Below are positions 1-3,863 of a stretch of DNA of 10,660 bases, piece by piece (position 1 is the stretch's first letter; every line of letters begins with the position of its first letter). The stretch covers positions 1-10,660 of the forward strand of contig JAHFNN010000028.1 in the NCBI GenBank assembly GCA_023267315.1, in the 5' to 3' direction. Origin of the DNA: Candidatus Nomurabacteria bacterium (GTDB lineage Bacteria > Patescibacteriota > Minisyncoccia > Phycocordibacterales > UBA9973). The notes under the pieces are model-generated. The model was not told the DNA's origin, did no database searches, and saw only the letters and a list, made by a program, of their open reading frames with translations. The translations under genes were made by a program, and so were the position numbers.

Positions 1-17
1 GCTTTTTCGAATCACGG

Positions 18-89
18 TGCTCCCGGTAGGAATCGAACCTACATTTTAACTTCCGCAAAGTCATGTCCTATCCATTGAACGACGGGACC
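18..89 (-). tRNA. tRNA-Arg (anticodon GCG)
   Basis: The minus strand folds into a full 72-nt cloverleaf. The D stem is GTTC/GGAC, the anticodon stem is TGACT/AGTTA around the loop TTGCGGA, and the T arm is GTAGG-TTCGATT-CCTAC. The anticodon is GCG, which would read CGC/CGU. The D loop has the A20 typical of arginine tRNAs, and the discriminator is A73. Two oddities are visible. Position 2 (G) faces position 71 (G), so the acceptor stem has one mismatch. CCA is not encoded (the sequence after A73 is CCG). Most bacteria read CGN with an ACG anticodon edited to ICG, so GCG is unusual. It lies downstream of the membrane protein gene on the same strand. A functional tRNA is likely, but the mismatch leaves room for a decaying copy. 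Confidence 0.85.
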
Positions 90-103
90 AAAATTAATTG
101 GTA

Positions 104-155
104 TCATGTCCTATCGTTTGCCTGTCAGCCTCTGGCTGAAACGACGGGACCAAAA
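104..155 (-). pseudogene. Duplicated 5' fragment of tRNA-Arg(GCG)
   Basis: Two blocks of the adjacent tRNA recur here in the same order and orientation. A 12-nt block (TCATGTCCTATC) at 104-115 matches 61-72. A 16-nt block (AACGACGGGACCAAAA) at 140-155 matches 78-93. They correspond to the 5' acceptor strand, the D stem and the tRNA's immediate upstream flank. Between them the D-loop sequence is replaced by a longer insert containing a 6-bp hairpin (TCAGCC, loop TCT, GGCTGA; 125-139). There is no anticodon arm, T arm or 3' acceptor strand, so this cannot be a working tRNA. It is either a truncated tandem copy or a duplication made by insertion of a hairpin element. Confidence 0.8.
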
Positions 156-179
156 AACAGCACGTGTACATACTACACG
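152..179 (-). terminator. Possible intrinsic terminator of the membrane protein gene
   Basis: Reading the minus strand after the stop at 199, a 6-bp hairpin (CGTGTA, loop GTATG, TACACG; 163-179) is followed five bases later by a run of six T (152-157). The gap between stem and T run makes this weaker than the other terminators in the window. The T run directly abuts the duplicated tRNA fragment. Confidence 0.45.
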
Positions 180-198
180 AAATTAGGAAATTGTGAAG

Positions 199-675
199 CT
201 AAAAGCCCAAGGAGTCCATAATCTTATGTGATGATGGCTCACGAATATCTTTTTCGGGGATATACGGCAAAAGTACTTCTCGAATGAATTCACCATCCAT
301 TTCAGGTAGGGGGACGACAATAATCGGCATGATAACTCGGCCGGATTCGAAAACTAGTTTGTGTTCTGTAGTTCCTTCTTCTACATTGAACCCTTTTATA
401 TTCCCATATGGATAGAGGTAATTCTCAATCTTAATACCATCCTTGTTGAGTTCGTAGTGAATAGTACGAGGAGGTTTGACTGTGTAGGTAATGAGAATAA
501 TGCCACCCAAGATGATGAAGAGTGCAAACAGAAAATCATGATAAATTATGGCGCCAGTTGCGATTGCCACTGCAATAACACCGACCGCCCAGTACCAATC
601 TGGTGATCTTTTTACATGAATATATTCCAATGCAGTCCATTCTATTTTTTCAAAAGGAGTTTTCTCATCTGCCAT
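199..675 (-). CDS. Two-helix membrane protein with soluble C-terminal domain, function unknown
   Basis: This is a 158-residue protein I cannot assign to a named family. Residues 1-26 are a polar N-terminus. Residues about 27-45 and 47-66 form a helical hairpin in the membrane with a very short turn (YHD). Residues 70-158 are a soluble domain of alternating hydrophobic strands ending in charged segments. The layout, a membrane hairpin followed by a beta-rich domain, resembles PH-like membrane proteins of unknown function, but that is only a resemblance. I chose the ATG at 675; a GTG two codons upstream (681) is the alternative, and neither has a Shine-Dalgarno sequence. It is divergent from the ProC-like gene, and tRNA-Arg(GCG) lies downstream on the same strand. 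Coding is well supported by the uninterrupted frame and the membrane pattern. Confidence 0.8.
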   Translation of the reverse strand: MADEKTPFEKIEWTALEYIHVKRSPDWYWAVGVIAVAIATGAIIYHDFLFALFIILGGIILITYTVKPPRTIHYELNKDGIKIENYLYPYGNIKGFNVEEGTTEHKLVFESGRVIMPIIVVPLPEMDGEFIREVLLPYIPEKDIREPSSHKIMDSLGF

Positions 676-778
676 ATACACAATCGTAACAAATAAGGAT
701 GCAAAAGACTAGATGGTTTGGTGGGGTTGCAAATTTTTTACTCATCCTATATAGTGAACACGTGAATAATTATTATAT

Positions 779-831
779 AAAAACCAATTGTCCCATCTTT
801 TTCCCAGCGAACTACTCGGTGGTTGGTTTTT
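779..831 (+). terminator. Hairpin with T run in the 676-967 intergenic region
   Basis: A 9-bp perfect inverted repeat (AAAAACCAA at 779-787, TTGGTTTTT at 823-831) encloses a 35-nt loop and ends in a T run on the plus strand, while the A run would serve the minus strand. No plus-strand gene precedes it in the window. It is therefore either the end of a small unrecognised RNA, a leader structure, or a simple palindrome. The 676-967 region holds this hairpin, the one at 873-903 and a weak promoter, with no convincing ORF. Confidence 0.4.
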
Positions 832-872
832 GTACTCAATAATTTAGACTCTCACATACGCTAAAGATTGAT

Positions 873-903
873 AATAAACACCAGCTCCCGAGGCTGGTTT
901 ATT
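873..903 (+). terminator. Second terminator-like hairpin upstream of the ProC-like gene
   Basis: CCAGC (881-885) pairs with GCTGG (893-897) around a 7-nt loop. The outer AATAAA (873-878) can pair with TTTATT (898-903), separated by a CA bulge. The T-rich tail (TTTATTTATT) makes it look like an intrinsic terminator about 65 bases before the ATG at 968. Its position suits either transcription insulation or attenuation of the downstream gene; the sequence does not decide between them. Confidence 0.4.
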
Positions 904-916
904 TATTTGTTCTTTA

Positions 917-944
917 TTGTATTTGTTATTTCAAAACTTAAAAT
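917..944 (+). promoter_or_regulatory. Weak candidate promoter for the ProC-like gene
   Basis: TTGTAT (917-922) and TAAAAT (939-944) are separated by 16 bases. The -10 matches 5 of 6 consensus positions and the -35 only 3. Transcription would begin near 951, giving a leader of about 17 bases before the ATG at 968. It lies just after the hairpin at 873-903. Confidence 0.3.
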
Positions 945-967
945 TAACCCAAAAAACTATTTCACTC

Positions 968-2023
968 ATGAAAAGTAAAATTGCAATTCTAGGGAATGGT
1001 AAGCTGACCTTGTCCATTGTATTGGACTTCATCGCTTCCGGATTAAAAGACTCTCTCGTTGTTATTGGTAGAGACACATCCAACCTCACCGCATTTGATA
1101 AGCTTGGCGTACGGGTTTCAAGAAAGATAGAGGATGCACAAGAGGCCTCGTTTATCTTCATCACCGTTACACCGAGTGCACTAGGTGAGCAGTTGTTCCG
1201 TATGCGAGTGTTGGACATAAAATTCCCGACTCAGGTTGTGTCGATTGTTTCAGGCAGTAATGCATATGACATCGCTCAATTTTTAGGAATTAAACAGCAG
1301 TGTGTCATTGTTGGTACAGCGACTGCAAACATTCAGTACGGGTATGGTCTGCTCTATTTTGGTCGTAAGGCTAATATTCAAGAAGATCTTACAAAACTCT
1401 TCCGGCCGAGCAATAAGATTGTGTTTGGAAAATTTAAGAACATCATTAAGAAAGTTACTGCATGGGGTGCGATGGCTGGTATTGATACCAAAGCGCTCAT
1501 TCTTATGTATGAGAGTTTAAGTGATGATCTGAAGGTTCAATGTTCACTGCGACAGTTTCTACTCCTTATCAAGCATCACATCAAAGAGCAGGGGATTAAC
1601 GCCTATAGCGATATTCATCCTGAGGTAAACATTGTTGTTGATTATTTGCAAAGAAAAGCACGTATTTTGCGTGAAGTTTTAGGATATGGATACTCTGCAG
1701 GCAGCCATATTTCAGTTGATTCTTTTTACAGCACTGTTTGTGCACTACTCGAAATTAAAGATTTAACAATTGATGCACTGCATGGACATATTCTAAAGGT
1801 TGCTACCAAAGGAGGTTGTACTGAAAAAGGTCTCGCATTGATGAAAACAATTGAGGATCTTTCATATGAAAAACTCAAGGATATCATTTCTGCAATTCAT
1901 TTTCGGACCAGCCAGTTTCGCAAAGAGGCACGCGCTTCTATTGAAAATGAGCGTGGTCGAATAGCGAATGTTAAGACTGAGGAAGTGTCATCTTCTCTCC
2001 CGGGTAAATTTATTATCGCGTAG
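968..2023 (+). CDS. Divergent ProC-like NAD(P)-dependent oxidoreductase (pyrroline-5-carboxylate reductase family)
   Basis: The 351-residue product resembles pyrroline-5-carboxylate reductase, which reduces P5C to proline with NAD(P)H. Residues 4-14 carry a Rossmann nucleotide-binding start (AILGNGKLT). Residues 62-76 match the 'FIFITVTPSALGEQL' region that is VKP in ProC, and 91-96 match the SI-x-SG turn. Residues 278-318 match the dimerisation end, with GGCTEKGL replacing PGGTT-x-GL and FRTSQF replacing the conserved Arg-Ser helix. Two deviations stand out. The substrate-loop RAMPNTP motif is absent (GTATANIQ at 116-123). The protein is also about 80 residues longer than usual, largely between residues 185 and 260. 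It may therefore act on another substrate. I chose the ATG at 968 because the Rossmann fold starts there; an ATG at 917 would add 17 residues ahead of it. The gene ends in a strong terminator facing alaE. Confidence 0.75.
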   Translation: MKSKIAILGNGKLTLSIVLDFIASGLKDSLVVIGRDTSNLTAFDKLGVRVSRKIEDAQEASFIFITVTPSALGEQLFRMRVLDIKFPTQVVSIVSGSNAYDIAQFLGIKQQCVIVGTATANIQYGYGLLYFGRKANIQEDLTKLFRPSNKIVFGKFKNIIKKVTAWGAMAGIDTKALILMYESLSDDLKVQCSLRQFLLLIKHHIKEQGINAYSDIHPEVNIVVDYLQRKARILREVLGYGYSAGSHISVDSFYSTVCALLEIKDLTIDALHGHILKVATKGGCTEKGLALMKTIEDLSYEKLKDIISAIHFRTSQFRKEARASIENERGRIANVKTEEVSSSLPGKFIIA

Positions 2024-2043
2024 TTTTTTGGGTTACAGAATAG

Positions 2044-2081
2044 AATCCTTCTTGCCAGTAGTGGCAGGAAGGATTTCTTTT
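2044..2081 (+). terminator. Intrinsic terminator of the ProC-like gene
   Basis: An 8-bp stem (AATCCTTC/GAAGGATT) continues through a T-G wobble into TGCCA/TGGCA around the loop GTAG, followed by TTTCTTTTT. It begins 21 bases after the stop codon at 2023. It is the cleanest rho-independent terminator on the plus strand in this half of the window. Confidence 0.9.
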
Positions 2082-2090
2082 TATATAAAT

Positions 2091-2132
2091 AAAAAAACCG
2101 CAACTGCATAAAATATATTTATACAGGTGCGG
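2091..2132 (-). terminator. Intrinsic terminator of alaE overlapping its stop codon
   Basis: On the minus strand CCGCACCTG (2132-2124) pairs with CAGTTGCGG (2106-2098) with one mismatch around an AT-rich loop, followed by seven T (2097-2091). The 5' arm lies inside the last codons (Ala-Pro-Val) of alaE and the loop contains the stop codon. Together with the plus-strand terminator just before it, it insulates two convergent genes. Confidence 0.75.
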
Positions 2133-2580
2133 CTTGTGCTGGTTCGGTTTTTTTTAACCGACCACGCATTTTTGTTAATAGGTATTCATAGCCCAATCCG
2201 GTGATCAGATTATCCACTACTGTAAGGATACAGAGCTTATATATCTGCGTTATATCAAACTTCCAAACGATTGTGCATACGATAAGGACAGGCAATTGAT
2301 ATAAACTCAATATTGTTCCCGACGAAATTGATTTTCGCCACAGTGATTTCGAACCGTTCATCAACCTTGCATACATCTTATCGTTTATCCATCCGCAATA
2401 TCTTGAAAACGAAAAAGTGATTAAACCATATGCCAGTCGATAGCTCAGTTGAAGGGGATTCAGCCCGATCCATAATAATTCGATTGGTGCAGTGAATATT
2501 CCTATAATACTTCGATATAGTGTGTATGCTGATGTGTCAGCTAACAATTTCCTAAACCATCCATTAAATCTTTTGATCAA
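2119..2580 (-). CDS. alaE: L-alanine exporter, AlaE family
   Basis: The 153-residue product matches AlaE (YgaW, DUF1144), a small inner-membrane exporter of L-alanine in E. coli that relieves alanine build-up from peptide breakdown. The family-typical ADT motif sits at residues 14-16 after a basic N-terminus. About four hydrophobic helices follow (roughly 18-38, 45-60, 88-106, 112-136). The stretch YQLPV at 94-98 aligns with the QSPVY region of E. coli AlaE, and GxGYEYLL at 128-135 with its GAVYGYFL region. Length is as expected (E. coli AlaE is about 149). The start is TTG at 2580, fixed by a strong Shine-Dalgarno sequence five bases upstream. It has a consensus-like promoter and its own terminator, so it is monocistronic. 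An alanine exporter in a presumed reduced, host-dependent bacterium is notable. Confidence 0.82.
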   Translation of the reverse strand: MIKRFNGWFRKLLADTSAYTLYRSIIGIFTAPIELLWIGLNPLQLSYRLAYGLITFSFSRYCGWINDKMYARLMNGSKSLWRKSISSGTILSLYQLPVLIVCTIVWKFDITQIYKLCILTVVDNLITGLGYEYLLTKMRGRLKKTEPAQAAPV

Positions 2581-2585
2581 TTGGT

Positions 2586-2592
2586 ACCTCCT
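2586..2592 (-). promoter_or_regulatory. Strong Shine-Dalgarno site fixing a TTG start of alaE
   Basis: The minus strand reads AGGAGGT, five bases before TTG at 2580. It is a near-perfect anti-SD complement and stands out because most other starts in the window have no visible SD. It justifies the rare TTG start. Confidence 0.85.
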
Positions 2593-2627
2593 TTTTTATT
2601 AAGTTTTGAAATTTCTAATACAAAAAT

Positions 2628-2656
2628 ATAATACATCAAAAAATAGAAATAGTCAA
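2628..2656 (-). promoter_or_regulatory. Sigma-70-type promoter of alaE
   Basis: On the minus strand TTGACT (2656-2651) and TATTAT (2633-2628) are exactly 17 bases apart, each matching 5 of 6 consensus positions. Transcription should start near 2620, giving a leader of about 40 bases that contains the SD site. Confidence 0.75.
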
Positions 2657-2680
2657 TATTGGTATTGTTTAAAATTAAAA

Positions 2681-2809
2681 TGAGATTCGCCCGCGACTAA
2701 AACTTTTTCGTCAAAGAGTTTTGTCTGGGAGTCTCCCGACACGATTTACTAATCGCCGCCTCGCGATTTTGCCTACTGGCAAAATATAGCTCCAGCGTTC
2801 GAATCTCAC
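2681..2809 (-). repeat. Multi-hairpin repeat element downstream of tRNA-Ser (relative of the 9204-9452 repeats)
   Basis: TGAGATTCG (2681-2689) and CGAATCTCA (2800-2808) form a 9-bp outer stem. Inside are four hairpins: a 10-bp stem at 2700-2723 (AAAACT/AGTTTT core, CGTC loop), a short GGGA/TCCC stem near 2727-2737, CGATT/AATCG with a TACT loop near 2742-2755, and ATTTTGCC/GGCAAAAT with a TACT loop near 2766-2785. On the minus strand the order GGAGC, AT-rich hairpin, CGCGAGGCGG is the same as in the repeats after tRNA-Arg(TCT). The 19-mer at 2778-2796 (minus) matches 9434-9452 at 17 positions. GTTCGAATCTCAC (2797-2809) is an exact inverted copy of 13 bases of the tRNA-Ser T arm. No ORF of note is present. 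Confidence 0.75.
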
Positions 2810-2848
2810 ACGCATAACACGCAGGTGTTGTGCTCTCTTCCGCTCAAT

Positions 2849-2880
2849 AAAAAAGGCCGACCAATGTCGGACTCTTTTTT
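2849..2880 (-). terminator. Intrinsic terminator of tRNA-Ser
   Basis: On the minus strand CCGAC (2870-2866) pairs with GTCGG (2861-2857) around a 4-base loop, preceded by AAAAAAGAG and followed by CCTTTTTT. It lies just past the tRNA 3' end. Because A and T runs flank both sides it could also work on the plus strand. Outer CCGCTC (2840-2845) and GAGCGG (2885-2890) can extend the structure into the last bases of the tRNA. Confidence 0.8.
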
Positions 2881-2887
2881 ATACGAG

Positions 2888-2974
2888 CGGAGGAGGTGAG
2901 ATTCGAACTCACGGACCCCGTTAAGGGTCTCTTGTTTTCAAGACAAGTGCCTTCAACCACTCAGCCACTCCTCC
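2888..2974 (-). tRNA. tRNA-Ser (anticodon TGA)
   Basis: The minus strand gives an 87-nt type II tRNA. It has a perfect 7-bp acceptor (GGAGGAG/CTCCTCC), the anticodon stem CTTGT/ACAAG with loop CTTGAAA, a long variable arm (ACCC/GGGT), and the T arm GTGAG-TTCGAAT-CTCAC. The anticodon TGA reads UCA and other UCN codons. The discriminator is G73, as expected for serine, and CCA is not encoded (CTC follows). The variable arm and G73 together make the identity firm. Both flanks carry sequence that copies parts of the tRNA. Confidence 0.97.
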
Positions 2975-2981
2975 TCATTAA

Positions 2982-3112
2982 CATTCGTCGGAGTGGCTTC
3001 ATGCCCTTCGGGCACTCCCTCACGTCTGCCTTACGGCATCGACGTGTCGGCTTTGGGGCCGAACGGATGAAAATCAAAACTGTTTGATTTTCATAGCACA
3101 CTCCTCCTCTTA
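2982..3112. repeat. Hairpin-rich flank upstream of tRNA-Ser with repeated tRNA 5' end
   Basis: This stretch between tRNA-Ser and the DUF5652-like gene is almost entirely palindromic. GGAGTGGCT (2990-2998) is an inverted copy of tRNA positions 4-12 (AGCCACTCC, 2963-2971). TGCCC/GGGCA lies near 3001-3013, CACGTC/GACGTG encloses TGCC/GGCA near 3022-3047, TCGGC/GCCGA lies near 3047-3062, and CATTCGT (2982-2988) can pair with ACGGATG (3063-3069). A perfect 12-bp hairpin occupies 3067-3094. ACTCCTCCTC (3100-3109) is a direct repeat of the tRNA 5' end region (2967-2976). No credible protein gene is present. A long open frame across 2896-3087 is only a by-product of the tRNA and repeats. Confidence 0.7.
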
Positions 3113-3115
3113 ATA

Positions 3116-3364
3116 CTACTTCTTTTCGAACTCTATTTTGTTGTTTTTGACTACCGCCTTGATATCTTTGATATCTTTTTTGGCAACAATAAAAATGTAA
3201 TAAATTTCAAGTATTGCAAGCGTATTTACGAGCAATAGGACAACGAACCAACCCTTTTCGTTTCTCTTGGCTGCGGTCCATAGAGCGTATCCTTTCCATG
3301 GAATTGTCCATATAAGGAGTACCACCATGAGCCAGAATATCGGTGCGTTCCAAAAATTTATCAT
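3116..3364 (-). CDS. DUF5652-like small membrane protein
   Basis: This 82-residue protein has two hydrophobic segments (about 8-26 and 38-58). Between them is the pattern PWKG-x-ALW-x-AA-(K/R)-R-N-x3-WF, and then LLVNT-x-x-ILEI-x-YIF. I associate this signature with DUF5652, a short membrane family common in Patescibacteria with no known function; the assignment is from memory. The C-terminus (60-82) is Lys/Asp/Glu-rich and probably cytoplasmic. The start is the ATG at 3364, directly before the conserved part. A longer frame reaching 3538 would run over the RuvX start and adds residues without membrane or family features. There is no SD. The gene is divergent from ruvX across a 71-bp gap that presumably holds both promoters, and its 3' end abuts the repeated tRNA-Ser sequence. 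Confidence 0.8.
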   Translation of the reverse strand: MINFWNAPIFWLMVVLLIWTIPWKGYALWTAAKRNEKGWFVVLLLVNTLAILEIYYIFIVAKKDIKDIKAVVKNNKIEFEKK

Positions 3365-3435
3365 AGGGCTATGATAGCAGAATTGAGGTCGAAATACAAT
3401 AAATTCATTCCATATGATAAGCTTTCTGTATATAT

Positions 3436-3858
3436 ATGAAACGAATGGGAATCGACTATGGGAGCAAGCATATTGGGGTCGCTTTGTCGGATGAGGGGGG
3501 TAGAATTGCCTTCCCGCATAGCATTTTAGATCGCTCAAAGCGATCTGGACTTGATATTGCCGTTTTAGCAGCTAAAGAAGGGGTGGCTGAAATTGTCATT
3601 GGTGAATCACTCGATTTCTTTGGTAAACCAAACACGATTATGACTGAGATCGCTAAATTTGCGATGGAACTTGGTGAACAGACAGATCTACCGATTCATT
3701 TTGAAAAAGAATTTCTCACATCTCATCATGCAACACCACAGAAAGGGAAGAGTGGGCTCAATGCTCGACAGACAAAACTCTCAGAGCGGACACCGATTGA
3801 TGCATCAGCTGCAGCACTCATCCTCCAGCGGTTTTTAGACCGAATGAATACTAAATAG
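3436..3858 (+). CDS. ruvX: RuvX/YqgF family Holliday-junction resolvase-like nuclease
   Basis: The 140-residue product has the expected length and RNase H-like motifs of RuvX (YqgF), a nuclease implicated in 16S rRNA 5'-end maturation and originally proposed as a Holliday-junction resolvase. Residues 4-19 are MGIDYGSKHIGVALSD with catalytic Asp7. Residues 53-63 are the IVIGESLDFFG strand-turn. The usual DER-(F/L)-T-S motif appears as KEFLTS (91-96), keeping Glu92 but replacing Asp and Arg. Residues 122-135 (DASAAALILQRFLD) supply the last acidic residue, Asp122. The GLPL loop is altered to GESL. There is no SD; the ATG at 3436 starts the conserved strand directly. It opens a closely packed series, with the next start 5 bases after its stop. 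Confidence 0.92.
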   Translation: MKRMGIDYGSKHIGVALSDEGGRIAFPHSILDRSKRSGLDIAVLAAKEGVAEIVIGESLDFFGKPNTIMTEIAKFAMELGEQTDLPIHFEKEFLTSHHATPQKGKSGLNARQTKLSERTPIDASAAALILQRFLDRMNTK

Positions 3859-3863
3859 ACACT

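Noticed and set aside
917..967. Upstream ATG at 917 for the ProC-like gene
   Set aside because: The Rossmann strand and glycine motif start right after the ATG at 968, and a candidate promoter lies between the two starts.
2790..2815. Plus-strand tRNA pseudogene suggested by a T-loop-like sequence
   Set aside because: The five bases before the T loop cannot form a T stem and no D or anticodon arm precedes it; it is better read as an inverted copy of the tRNA-Ser T arm.
2896..3087. A 63-codon plus-strand frame over tRNA-Ser and its flank
   Set aside because: It is antisense to a certain tRNA and consists of palindromic repeat sequence; no SD or family signature.
3365..3538. N-terminal extension of the DUF5652-like gene to an upstream ATG at 3538
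   Set aside because: It would overlap the RuvX coding start and adds residues with no membrane or family features; the family begins at the ATG at 3364.
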